Part shown: positions 14,992 to 22,814 of the stretch, piece by piece | Position numbering within the stretch: position 1 is the first letter of the stretch | Layout of the letters: every line of letters begins with the position of its first letter | Assembly (NCBI RefSeq): GCF_010682105.1 | Contig: NZ_JAAGWH010000013.1 | Coordinates: forward strand, 124,001-188,000 | Direction of reading: 5' to 3' | Length of the DNA: 64,000 bases | Source of the DNA: Modestobacter muralis | Lineage (GTDB): Bacteria > Actinomycetota > Actinomycetes > Mycobacteriales > Geodermatophilaceae | Position numbers and translations under genes: made by a program | The notes under the pieces: model-generated | Database searches by the model: none | The model's input: only the letters and a program-made list of their open reading frames with translations | What the model was told of the DNA's origin: nothing

Positions 14992-16020
14992 TCAGGCGGG
15001 CAGCAGGAGGGTGGCGTAGAGGGTCAGACCCGGCCCGAAGGCCAGCGCGACGACCGGGCCGTCGACGTCCCCGAGCTCCTCGAGGACGAGCAGCACGGTC
15101 GCCGAGGAGCAGTTGCCGTGCTCGGCCAGCACCCGGCGCGAGGCGCTCAGCTGCTCCTCGGCCAGGCCCAGGGTGTCCCGGACGACGTCGAGGATGCGCG
15201 GCCCGCCCGGGTGCACGGCCCAGCCGGCGACGTCCTCGCTCCGCAGGCCGGCGGTGGCCAGCAGCTCCTCCACCACGCCCCCGACGTGCCGGCCCAGGAC
15301 GTCGGGGACCCGCGGCGAGAGCCCCATCAGGAAGCCGAGGTCGGTGACGTCCCAGGTCATGTGGTCGGCGGTGGCCGGGTCGGTGCGGGCGACGGTGGCC
15401 GCGATCCGGCGTCCGCGCCCGGCGCCGGGCTCGATGACGACGGCGGCGGAGGCGTCGCTGAACAGCGAGTGCGTCACGACCTGCTCCAGCTCCGGCAGCG
15501 CGGGCTGCACGTGCAGGCTGGTGAGCTCCAGGCACAGCAGCACCGCGGGCCGGGACCGCGCGGCGACGTAGTCACCGACCGCGCCGAGCCCGGGGAGGGC
15601 TGCGTAACAGCCCATGTGCCCGATCAGCAGCCGCTGCGTGCCCAGCGACATGCCGAGGTCGCTGGCCAGCCGGATGTCCAGCCCCGGGGTGGCGTAGCCG
15701 GTGCAGGTGGCGACGGCGAACAGGCCGACGTCGCCCGGGGCGAGCCCCGCCCCGTCCAGTGCACCGGCGACGGCCTGCTTGCCCAGCGGCACCGCCTCGG
15801 TGATGTAGCGCTCCATGCGGGCGCCGGTGCCCCACTGGGTGAGGTCCTCGTCGCCCGGGTAGGCCACGGCGTGCCGGGTGGTCACCCCGGCGGCCATGAA
15901 GACCCGCTCGGCCGCACGGACGCCGTCGTACTGCGCGGCGAAGAACTCGTCCCACACGTCGCGCTGGGTGTAGGTGGCCGGGAGCGCGTGCCCCGCGCCG
16001 GTGATCACCGCTCCACTCAT
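14992..16020 (-). CDS. Type III polyketide synthase
   Basis: 342 residues of chalcone-synthase fold. The Cys-His-Asn triad is visible: C138 in LIGHMGCYAALPGL, H271 in WAVHPGGPRIL and N304 in EHGNCSSATV; the gatekeeper region and the C-terminal GPGLTLYATLL motif are present. It condenses malonyl-CoA onto an acyl-CoA starter to give alkylresorcinols, alkylpyrones or a small aromatic ring. The start overlaps the methyltransferase stop (ATGA), so the product is probably methylated or modified by that partner. No UbiA or oxidase gene is next to it. Confidence 0.92.
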   Translation of the reverse strand: MSGAVITGAGHALPATYTQRDVWDEFFAAQYDGVRAAERVFMAAGVTTRHAVAYPGDEDLTQWGTGARMERYITEAVPLGKQAVAGALDGAGLAPGDVGLFAVATCTGYATPGLDIRLASDLGMSLGTQRLLIGHMGCYAALPGLGAVGDYVAARSRPAVLLCLELTSLHVQPALPELEQVVTHSLFSDASAAVVIEPGAGRGRRIAATVARTDPATADHMTWDVTDLGFLMGLSPRVPDVLGRHVGGVVEELLATAGLRSEDVAGWAVHPGGPRILDVVRDTLGLAEEQLSASRRVLAEHGNCSSATVLLVLEELGDVDGPVVALAFGPGLTLYATLLLPA

Positions 16021-16757
16021 GGCCCGACCGTACGTGCGGCGTCGGCGGTGCGCCGCCCGGTCGTGCCCCGCTTGCTGCCGACGCCGGCGAAGAGGATGCC
16101 GCTGTAGGCCATGGCGCGCATGCGGACGACGTCGCGCCGGCCCCGCCGCCAGGCCACCAGGTCGCGCACGGAGGGCCGCAGCCCCCACAGCCGCAGGTCA
16201 AGCCCCGCCCGGTCGGCGGCGGCCAGCAGCTCGCGGCGGTCGACGAACAGCGCCGGGTCGTGGATGCCCTTCGGCGGGCCACCGGGCAGGCGCTCGGCGA
16301 CCGTCACCGCGACCAGCCCGGCCAGCCGGGTGCCGGCGATCGAGTCGACGACCAGCACGCCACCGGGCCGCAGCAGCCGGGCGCTCTCGGCGAGCACCTG
16401 ACCGGGGTCCTCGACGTGCTCCAGGATCTCGCCGGCGGTGACCACGTCGGCGCACCCGTCGGCGAGCGGGACGGCGAGCACCGACCCGCGCACCACCGTG
16501 ACCCCGTGCTCGCGGGCCGTGCGCAGGCCGGCCAGCCCGATGTCGACCCCGACGTGCCGGTAGCCGAGCCGGGCCACGTGCGGGGCCATCAGCCCGCCGC
16601 CGCAGGCGAGGTCGACCAGCAGCGCCCCCGGCCGGGCCGCGGGCGGGACGAGATCGGCGCGCGAGGCTGCGAGCCAGTGCAGCATCGCGAAGCCGCCCGT
16701 CGGTTGCCACCACTGGTCGGCCAGCTGGTCGTACTGCGCGGGGTCGTTGGGGCGCAC
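16017..16757 (-). CDS. SAM-dependent methyltransferase (UbiG-like), partner of the type III PKS
   Basis: About 246 residues. Class I methyltransferase: motif I LLVDLACGGGLMAPH, then VGVDIG, ADVVTAGEILEHVEDP and LLRPGGVLVVDSI, closest in style to UbiG/UbiE O- or C-methyltransferases of lipid quinones and phenolic lipids. The GTG at 16757 lies 10 bp after the DUF3140 stop; a start at 16793 would overlap that gene. It is coupled to the type III PKS by ATGA, so methylation of a resorcinol- or quinone-type lipid is the natural inference. Confidence 0.85.
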   Translation of the reverse strand: MRPNDPAQYDQLADQWWQPTGGFAMLHWLAASRADLVPPAARPGALLVDLACGGGLMAPHVARLGYRHVGVDIGLAGLRTAREHGVTVVRGSVLAVPLADGCADVVTAGEILEHVEDPGQVLAESARLLRPGGVLVVDSIAGTRLAGLVAVTVAERLPGGPPKGIHDPALFVDRRELLAAADRAGLDLRLWGLRPSVRDLVAWRRGRRDVVRMRAMAYSGILFAGVGSKRGTTGRRTADAARTVGP

Positions 16758-16767
16758 CCGCCGGACG

Positions 16768-17136
16768 CTAGCCCTCGGCCCCGCCCGACCCACCCCGTAG
16801 CGGGTCGTGGCCCCAGTTCATCAGGCTGTACCGCCACTTCGAGGTCTCGACGTCCTCGTGCTCGGGCTCCTGGGCCAGGTGACGCTGCACGTAGCCGTGC
16901 ACCTTGCGCATGTGCGCCAGGTCGTCGTCGGTGAGGTCGGCCTTCTTCGTGTGCAGCAGCTCGACGATGCGGCGTCCGGACTCGTGGCCGGTCGACTCGG
17001 CCGCGCCGTCCTTCTTCTGGCCGACCGACTGCGACTCCTCGGTGGCCAGCCACCCCTCGAGCTCACCGGCGGTCATGTTCACCGACTCGCCGAACTCGCG
17101 GCGGATCGTGTCGCTGTCTGTGTCCGCTCCGGACAT
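16768..17136 (-). CDS. DUF3140 domain protein
   Basis: 122 residues with the DUF3140 pattern: the front helix REFGESVNMTAGELEGWLATEES, SGRRIVELLHTKK, DDDLAHMRKVHGYVQRHLAQ and the C-terminal KWRYSLMNWGHDPL. The acidic N-terminus is variable. Function unknown; the family is small, cytosolic and probably DNA- or stress-related. A GGAGG lies seven bases before the ATG. It starts the minus-strand unit that continues into the methyltransferase and type III PKS. Confidence 0.85.
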   Translation of the reverse strand: MSGADTDSDTIRREFGESVNMTAGELEGWLATEESQSVGQKKDGAAESTGHESGRRIVELLHTKKADLTDDDLAHMRKVHGYVQRHLAQEPEHEDVETSKWRYSLMNWGHDPLRGGSGGAEG

Positions 17137-17185
17137 GTCCGTCCTCCGTGTGTCTGGCCGTGGAGTCCCCGGGTACCGCGGACGC

Positions 17186-17743
17186 ATGCTCGGGAAACCG
17201 GCGGCCGGGGGCCGCGTGCCGCACGGCCGCCTGGACGACGAGCTGGTGCAGCGGACCGCCGAGCGCCGCGGCGAGAGCCCCGACCAGGTGCTCGACCGCA
17301 ACCTCGCCGAGCTGCTGCAGGAGCTGCGGGTCGCCTTCACCGGCGTGCAGCTGCTGTTCGCCTTCCTGCTGACCCTGCCGTTCCAGGCCCGCTTCGACTC
17401 ACTCGACGACGTCGGGCTCACCGTCTACACGGTCACCCTGCTGTCGACGGCGCTGGCCACGCTGACCCTGGTCGCACCCGTGTCCTTCCACCGGCTGGTG
17501 TTCCGGCGGCAGCAGAAGGCCGCCCTGGTGGCGGTGGCCGACCGGCTGCTGCTCACCGGGCTGGCGCTGCTCCTGCTGGCGATCACCAGCGCCACGCTGC
17601 TCGTCCTGGACGTGGCGCTGGGCCGGCCCTCGGCGGTGGTCGGCGCCGTGGTCGTGGCGGTGTTCGGCGTCGTCCTCTGGTACGTGCTGCCCATCCGGCA
17701 GCGTCGCCTCGGCCCCGTCGGGGACGCCACGCCGCGCCCGTAG
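17186..17743 (+). CDS. DUF6328 family membrane protein
   Basis: 185 residues. A charged N-terminus with RNLAELLQELRVAFTGVQLLFAFLLTLPF is followed by membrane segments at about 55-75, 90-110, 125-150 and 155-175. This arrangement, with LLQELRVAFTGVQLLF and APVSFHRLVFRRQQK, is typical of DUF6328, an actinobacterial membrane family of unknown role. It precedes the ribokinase by only 34 bp and may share its transcript. Confidence 0.8.
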   Translation: MLGKPAAGGRVPHGRLDDELVQRTAERRGESPDQVLDRNLAELLQELRVAFTGVQLLFAFLLTLPFQARFDSLDDVGLTVYTVTLLSTALATLTLVAPVSFHRLVFRRQQKAALVAVADRLLLTGLALLLLAITSATLLVLDVALGRPSAVVGAVVVAVFGVVLWYVLPIRQRRLGPVGDATPRP

Positions 17744-17777
17744 GCTCCGCGCCCGTGGTGATCACCAGGAGGCCCCC

Positions 17778-18698
17778 GTGTCCGTGACCGTGGTCGGCAG
17801 CCTCAACGAGGACGTCGTGGTGACCGTCGACCGCCTGCCCGGGCGGGGCGAGACCGTGGTGGGCTCGGCCGTCGCCGTGCTGCCCGGCGGCAAGGGCGCC
17901 AACCAGGCCGCCGCCGCCGGCCGGCTCGGTGCGGGCGTCCACATGGTCGGCCGGGTGGGCGCCGACCCTGCCGCGGGCCGGCAGCTGGCTGCGCTGGCCG
18001 ACGCAGGGGTCAACGTGGGCCGCGTGCAGCGCACCGACGGCGTCCCGACCGGGACGGCGACGATCCCGGTGGAGGCCGCCGGCGGCGAGAACCTGATCGT
18101 GGTGGTGCCCGGGGCCAACGCCCGGCTCACCGCCACCGACGTCGACGTGGAGTCGGTGCACCGCGCCGGGGTGCTGCTGCTGCAGCTGGAGGTGCCGCTG
18201 GCCACCGTGCAGGCCGCGGCCGCCGCGACCCGGGGCACCGTGGTGCTCAACCCGGCCCCGCCCCAGCCGCTGCCCGGTGAGCTGCTGGCCCGGGTCGACG
18301 TCCTGGTGCCCAACGAGCACGAGCTGGTCCGGCTGGCCGGCGCCGAGCCCGGCGCGCGCACCCCGGCCGAGCTGGCCGCCCTCGCCCGCGGCCTGGCGCC
18401 GTCGGTGGTGGTCACCCTCGGCGAGCGGGGCGCGCTGGTCGTCACCGGCGACGCACCGCCGCTGCTGCAGGCCCCGCCGCCGGTCATCCCGGTCGACACC
18501 ACCGGCGCCGGCGACAGCTTCTGCGGTGCACTGAGCAGCGCACTGGACCGCGGCCGCTCCCTGGCCGACGCGGTGCGCTACGCGGTCACCGCGGCGGCGC
18601 TGTCGACCACCGGGCCCGGCGCCCGCGGCGCCCTGCCCGACGACGACGCGGTCCGCGCACTGCTGCCCCGCACCCCGGAGGCCGTTCCCGTCGGCTGA
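17778..18698 (+). CDS. rbsK: Ribokinase (PfkB family)
   Basis: 306 residues. PfkB signatures are complete: GSLNEDVVVTVDRLPGRGET at the N-terminus, GGKGANQA and the C-terminal anion hole/base DTTGAGDSFCG. It phosphorylates ribose (or a similar sugar) at O5 with ATP in the cytosol. A strong AGGAGG precedes the GTG start. It is not in the sugar ABC operon at 7180-12721, but the two could serve the same sugar; this is inference. Confidence 0.88.
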   Translation: MSVTVVGSLNEDVVVTVDRLPGRGETVVGSAVAVLPGGKGANQAAAAGRLGAGVHMVGRVGADPAAGRQLAALADAGVNVGRVQRTDGVPTGTATIPVEAAGGENLIVVVPGANARLTATDVDVESVHRAGVLLLQLEVPLATVQAAAAATRGTVVLNPAPPQPLPGELLARVDVLVPNEHELVRLAGAEPGARTPAELAALARGLAPSVVVTLGERGALVVTGDAPPLLQAPPPVIPVDTTGAGDSFCGALSSALDRGRSLADAVRYAVTAAALSTTGPGARGALPDDDAVRALLPRTPEAVPVG

Positions 18699-18735
18699 GG
18701 GTTGCCGGTCGGCGGCCCGGGGCAGGAGGGCGGAC

Positions 18736-18906
18736 ATGACCGAGACCACAGGACGCACCCCGCACCCCGAGGAGCCCGCCGAGGGCCAGCCGACGTCGGA
18801 CGACGTCACCGAGACCGGACGCACGCCGCACCCCGGTCAGCCCGCCGAGGGCGCCGAGGCCGCTGCCGAGGGCGTCGACCCCGACAACCGCATCAGCGGC
18901 GCCTGA
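18736..18906 (+). CDS. Small acidic protein with an internal tandem repeat
   Basis: 56 residues, with GGAGGGCGG just upstream of the ATG. The protein holds two copies of TGRTPHPxxPAEG about 21 residues apart and ends VDPDNRISGA. It has no hydrophobic stretch and should be disordered. Similar short acidic proteins occur elsewhere in this window (22599, 54433). Function unknown. Confidence 0.6.
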   Translation: MTETTGRTPHPEEPAEGQPTSDDVTETGRTPHPGQPAEGAEAAAEGVDPDNRISGA

Positions 18907-19095
18907 CCTCCGACTCCTGCAGAGCGGCCGGTGCCGCGGGGTCCGGCGTGCCCGGCGACGGGTCCGCCGGCTCGGTCGCGCCCGGCTGCGGTGCGGCCGG
19001 TCCCGGCCGGGCCGGCGCCGGGCGGTCGGGACGGCGTCGCGGCGGTGCGGTCGGAGGCCGCACGGACGGGCCCGCCGGGCGGGACGGCACCGTGC

Positions 19096-19974
19096 TCACG
19101 GGACCGCCACCGCGGCCGGCTGCTCCTCGGGGGTCCGCGTGCCCCAGCCCGAGTGCCGGCGGTACACGGAGACGGCCCGGCAGACCAGGTAGATCGTGAA
19201 CGAGATCGTGGTGACGAACGGGCTGATCGGGATCGTGCCGCCCAGCGCCAGCAGGATGCCGCCGACCGCCGAGACGACCGCGAACACCGTGCTCAGCAGC
19301 GGGGCGAGCACCGGGGAGGCCGTCACCCGGAAGGCCGCGGCGGCCGGGGTGACCAGCAGCGAGAGCACCAGCAGCGCCCCCACCACCTGGACCGCCAGGG
19401 AGACGGCGAGCCCCAGCAGCAGGGTGAAGGCGATCGAGAGCAGCCCGGCCGGGAGCCCGCGGGCCGCGGCGACCTCGGGGTCGACGCTGATGAACATCAG
19501 CGGGCGCCACAGCAGCGCCAGGCCGGTCAGCACCACGACCGAGACCCCCACCAGCCAGCCCAGGCGCACCGTGTCGACGGCGACGATCTGCCCGGTGAGC
19601 AGGCCGAACTTGTTGGCCGCCCGCCCCTCGTAGAGCGACAGGAACAGCACCCCCAGCCCCAGACCGAAGGGCATCAGGACACCGATCACGGAGTTGCGGT
19701 CCCGCGCCCGGACGCCCAGCCAGCCGATCAGCCCCGCGGCGAGCACCGAGCCCAGCACCGAGCCCAGCGCGACGCTGCCGCCCAGCAGCAGGGCCGCGGC
19801 GGCGCCGGCGAAGGAGAGCTCGCTGATCCCGTGCACCGCGAACTGCATGTCGCGGACCTGGACGAACACCCCGATCAGGCCGCCCACCACCCCGAGCAGA
19901 GCCGCTGCGATGAGCGAGTTGTGGACCAGGCCCAGCAGCTCGCCGTAGTCGCGGAAGTCGAAGAGGCGGTCCAT
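19096..19974 (-). CDS. Metal ABC transporter permease (ZnuB/MntB type, ABC-3 family)
   Basis: 292 residues with about eight membrane segments. The N-terminus DYGELLGLVHNSLIAAALLGVVGGLIGVFVQVRDMQF, AVHGISELSFAGAAAALLLG and the late SLLVTPAAAAFRVTAS are characteristic of Zn/Mn/Fe permeases. It works with the ATPase encoded just upstream; their stop and start overlap by one base (TGATG). A GGAGGAG motif precedes the ATG. Confidence 0.9.
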   Translation of the reverse strand: MDRLFDFRDYGELLGLVHNSLIAAALLGVVGGLIGVFVQVRDMQFAVHGISELSFAGAAAALLLGGSVALGSVLGSVLAAGLIGWLGVRARDRNSVIGVLMPFGLGLGVLFLSLYEGRAANKFGLLTGQIVAVDTVRLGWLVGVSVVVLTGLALLWRPLMFISVDPEVAAARGLPAGLLSIAFTLLLGLAVSLAVQVVGALLVLSLLVTPAAAAFRVTASPVLAPLLSTVFAVVSAVGGILLALGGTIPISPFVTTISFTIYLVCRAVSVYRRHSGWGTRTPEEQPAAVAVP

Positions 19975-20819
19975 CAGGCGTCTCCTCCGGCCGGCCGGCG
20001 GCCGGGGTCGGCGGGGGTGAGGTCGTGGTGCGTGCAGCCACCCGGTTCGTCCGGCGTCCCGACCACCACGACCCGGCCGCGGACGTTGAGCACGTCGACC
20101 GGGGTGCGGTAGAGCTCGCTGAGGGTCGCGGAGGTCAGCACCTCGCCCGGCGGGCCGATGCGGTGCTGGCCGTTGGCGACGTAGAGCACCCGGTCGACCA
20201 GGTCGAGCACCGGGTTGATCTCGTGGGTGACGAAGACGACCGCGGTGGCGTGCTCGCGCCGCCGCCGGTCGATCATCCCGGCCACCGCACGCTGCGAACG
20301 CAGGTCGAGGGAGAGCAGCGGCTCGTCGCACAGCAGCAGCGTCGGGTCGGTGGCCAGCGCCTGGGCGATCCGCACCCGCTGCTGCTCCCCGCCGGAGAGC
20401 AGCCCGACCGGGGCGTCGGCGTACCCGGTGGCCCCGACGGCCTCCAGCGCGTCGGCGATCCGCTGCCGCTCGGCGGCCGAGCGGCGTCGCGGGCCGAAGC
20501 GGTGGCCGTCGATGCCCAGGGCCACCAGGTCGCGGGCACGCAGCGGGGTCGCGGCGTCCATCGACTTCTGCTGGGGCACGTAGCCCACCCGGTGCCGGCC
20601 GCGCGCGGGCGGCAGGCCGGCGATCAGCAGGTCGCCCGCCGACAGCGGCTGCTGACCGAGCACGGCCTTGAGCAGGCTGGACTTGCCGGCGCCGTTCGGG
20701 CCGAGCACGGCGATGAACTCGCCGGGCTGCACGTCGAGGTCCAGGCCGCTCCACAGCACGCGGTCGCCGAAGGACAGCCCGGCGCTGCGCAGGCTGAGGG
20801 CAGGGACGGGCGCGGTCAT
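19974..20819 (-). CDS. Metal ABC transporter ATP-binding protein (ZnuC-like)
   Basis: 281 residues. Walker A GPNGAGKSS, signature LLSGGEQQR, Walker B LLLCDEP, switch FVTHE. A His-containing C-terminal tail (GGCTHHDLTP) could bind metal. It powers Zn or Mn import with the ABC-3 permease. The usual solute-binding protein gene is missing from this locus, so the binding protein must be encoded elsewhere or the system has lost it. The ATG at 20819 is chosen by homologue length. Confidence 0.88.
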   Translation of the reverse strand: MTAPVPALSLRSAGLSFGDRVLWSGLDLDVQPGEFIAVLGPNGAGKSSLLKAVLGQQPLSAGDLLIAGLPPARGRHRVGYVPQQKSMDAATPLRARDLVALGIDGHRFGPRRRSAAERQRIADALEAVGATGYADAPVGLLSGGEQQRVRIAQALATDPTLLLCDEPLLSLDLRSQRAVAGMIDRRRREHATAVVFVTHEINPVLDLVDRVLYVANGQHRIGPPGEVLTSATLSELYRTPVDVLNVRGRVVVVGTPDEPGGCTHHDLTPADPGRRPAGGDA

Positions 20820-20941
20820 CGGCCGCAGGATCTCACGCAGCAGGGACCGGGGACGAGCGCCCGCCGCTGCGGCCCCCTCCGGTGCGGCGTCCGCGTGTCG
20901 TCCGACGGCGTCCCCGCCCCGCTGTCCGGGCGGGACAATTC

Positions 20942-20960
20942 GTGATAGACGTCTCATCAC
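20942..20960. promoter_or_regulatory. Palindrome in front of the metal transporter genes
   Basis: GTGAT and ATCAC arms flank AGACGTCTC, itself built on the palindrome AGACGTCT. It lies between the ZnuC-like start (20819, minus) and the small gene at 21024 (plus). It has the size of a dimeric repressor site and could be a metal-regulator operator. This is weak inference; it does not match a Zur box I know. Confidence 0.3.
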
Positions 20961-21023
20961 CCGATGGGGTGCGCGAGTCCGGAGCGGTTTCGCTCACGGT
21001 GACGACCAGGGAAGGTGGAGCCC

Positions 21024-21152
21024 ATGCCACAGGACCAGGACAACCGGCCGAACGACGAGACGACCAGCCCCCCGGTCGAGGCCGCGCAGCAGCCCACGGC
21101 GGGTGCGGTGTCCCGGATGCTGGCCAACCCGCGTCGCACGCGTCGCGCCTGA
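21024..21152 (+). CDS. Possible small protein (42 residues)
   Basis: ATG preceded by GGTGGAG. The sequence is polar and Gln/Asn/Pro-rich, then AVSRMLANPRRTRRA, a basic tail. No family is recognised. It is kept because of the ribosome site and the clean basic C-terminus, but it could be chance. Confidence 0.35.
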   Translation: MPQDQDNRPNDETTSPPVEAAQQPTAGAVSRMLANPRRTRRA

Positions 21153-21353
21153 CCCACCCGTCCGGCCCGCCCCACGGCCACCGCCGACCCCCTCGGGCGG
21201 TGGCCCGGGGCAGGTCGCCGGACCGTCACACCCGCCCCACCGAGCACCGGGAACCCCAGGTCACACCACCTGTACCGGTGACGGTGCGCAGTCGGTCCGA
21301 CACGTCGGCGTGCCGCGAACCGCTCCGTCACGAGGTGCTGCACGATCGCTCGT

Positions 21354-21983
21354 GTGACTGCCGCTGCACTGCCTCTGCACCTCACCGAGGACGCCGCCCC
21401 GGCCCGCCGTTCGCGCGCCGAGCGCCAGGAGATCGTCCTGGACACCGCCGAGCGCCTGTTCTCCGCCCGCAGCTCGCGCAGCGTCGGCATGGACGAGCTG
21501 GTCCGGGAGACCGGGTTGGGCAAGATGACCGTCTACCGGCTCTTCAAGAGCAAGGACGACCTGGTCGGCGCCTACCTCTCGCGCAAGGCCGCGACCGTGC
21601 TGTCGGCCATCGACGCCGAGCTGATCCGGCTGGAGGACGACCCCCGCGCCGCGCTGCTGTCGGTGGTCGACGCCGTCGAGCGGGACGTCACCCGCGCCGG
21701 CTTCCGCGGCTGCCCCTTCACCAACGTCAGCAGCGAGTACGACGACCCGCAGCACCCGGCCCGCAGTGCGGCCGCCGACTACAAGTACGAGCTGCACATG
21801 CGGCTGCTCGCGCTGGCCGGTGAGCTGGTGCCCGACGCCGCCGAGGACCTCGCCGCCCAGGTGCACCTGATCATCGACGGGATGCAGCTGTCCGGCGGGC
21901 TGCTGGGGCCCGACGGCCCGGCCGCGCACGGCCGCCGGCTCGCCGAGCGGCTCGTCGACTCGGCCGTCGCCGGGCACTGCTGA
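21354..21983 (+). CDS. TetR-family transcriptional regulator
   Basis: 209 residues. The N-terminal HTH is typical: RQEIVLDTAERLFSARSSRSVGMDELVRETGLGKMTVYRLFKSKDDLVGAYL. The C-terminal ligand domain starts at about residue 80 and includes RGCPFTNVSSEYDDPQHPAR, a pattern of TetR proteins related to the AcrR type. The ligand and targets are unknown; neighbours are unrelated small genes. The stop codon is the first base triplet of a dispersed 58-bp repeat. Confidence 0.88.
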   Translation: MTAAALPLHLTEDAAPARRSRAERQEIVLDTAERLFSARSSRSVGMDELVRETGLGKMTVYRLFKSKDDLVGAYLSRKAATVLSAIDAELIRLEDDPRAALLSVVDAVERDVTRAGFRGCPFTNVSSEYDDPQHPARSAAADYKYELHMRLLALAGELVPDAAEDLAAQVHLIIDGMQLSGGLLGPDGPAAHGRRLAERLVDSAVAGHC

Positions 21984-22039
21984 AGGACCCACGGCCCCCC
22001 ACCACTCGCACGCTCGCGGTGGGACCCTGCAGCGGGGCC
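21982..22039 (+). repeat. Dispersed repeat family 2, copy 1
   Basis: The element starts with the TGA stop of the TetR gene and reads AAGGACCC, a C-rich block, CTCGCACGCTCGCGG, GGGACCCTGC and GGGGCC. The other copy, at 56145-56203 on the minus strand, has the same words in the same order and also begins right at a stop codon. It can fold into an imperfect GC hairpin and probably acts as a terminator. Confidence 0.6.
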
Positions 22040-22077
22040 GACGGGCAGAGCGGCGGCGCTGCCCCCACGATGGGTCC

Positions 22078-22497
22078 GTGACCGACCGCTCCCGCCCCGA
22101 CCTCGACGACGACGTCGTCTCCGCCCTCGGCAAGCTCTCCGAGTCCCTGGAGACCGTCGAGCAGGCCCGTGGTCTGCTGTACGGGTTCCACCAGCTCACC
22201 GGCAAGGCCGACCGGCTGTTGCAGGAGGCCGTCGAGGAGTTCCGCGCGACCGGGAACACCGAGCTCGCCGACTCCCTCGAGCGCGAACTCGTCGGCCGCA
22301 ACGTGATCGCCGACCGGTGGACCTTCCAGATCGTGGAGGACTTCGACGCCAGCTACTGGTCGGCCTTCCGCGCCGCCGACCAGCAGGCCCGCGACCAGCT
22401 CTCCGGCGGTGACCGGCACGTCCTGGAGGCGCGGATGAAGCAGCGCGAGCGCACCGTCGGCCACCCCCGCCATGAGGCCGGCCCCGCCCTGGACTGA
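22078..22497 (+). CDS. Conserved actinobacterial protein of unknown function
   Basis: 139 residues, largely helical and charged: DDDVVSALGKLSESLETVEQARGLLYGFHQLTGKADRLLQEAVEEF, then ELVGRNVIADRWTFQIVEDFD and a conserved YWSAFR. The shape suggests a helical bundle. No catalytic motif is visible. GTG start; a hairpin terminator follows at 22515-22545. Confidence 0.65.
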   Translation: MTDRSRPDLDDDVVSALGKLSESLETVEQARGLLYGFHQLTGKADRLLQEAVEEFRATGNTELADSLERELVGRNVIADRWTFQIVEDFDASYWSAFRAADQQARDQLSGGDRHVLEARMKQRERTVGHPRHEAGPALD

Positions 22498-22514
22498 CCG
22501 GCACGCATGACGTG

Positions 22515-22545
22515 CGTCGTCCCCGGGCAAGGCCAGGGGACGACG
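22515..22545 (+). terminator. Hairpin terminator
   Basis: CGTCGTCCCC (22515-22524) pairs perfectly with GGGGACGACG (22536-22545), loop of 11 nt, 18 bp after the preceding stop. Confidence 0.55.
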
Positions 22546-22598
22546 ACGTCCGCGCCCGCGGCACTCGCTCGACCACCGACCACCCTGGAGGAGCGACC

Positions 22599-22784
22599 AT
22601 GACCGAAGGCAGCGGCACCGGCTACGGCGACGCACTGGAGGACGGGTCCGCGCCGTCGCCCGAGAACCTGGTCGACGGCACGCCCGGCAACGACCGGTCC
22701 GACGGCGGGGAGCAGGACACCGTGCTGCTCACCGACGACGAGGCGCAGCGCGACGACGAGGTCACCCGCCCCGGCAACGCCTGA
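22599..22784 (+). CDS. Small acidic protein
   Basis: 61 residues behind a strong GGAGGAG site. Composition is Gly/Asp/Glu-rich (GDALEDGSAPSPENLVDG, then DTVLLTDDEAQRDDE) with no Cys and no hydrophobic core, so it is probably disordered. It is of the same general type as the small proteins at 18736 and 54433. Function unknown. Confidence 0.6.
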   Translation: MTEGSGTGYGDALEDGSAPSPENLVDGTPGNDRSDGGEQDTVLLTDDEAQRDDEVTRPGNA

Positions 22785-22814
22785 GGCCACGCCCTCCGCG
22801 GCTAGGCTCGCCGG

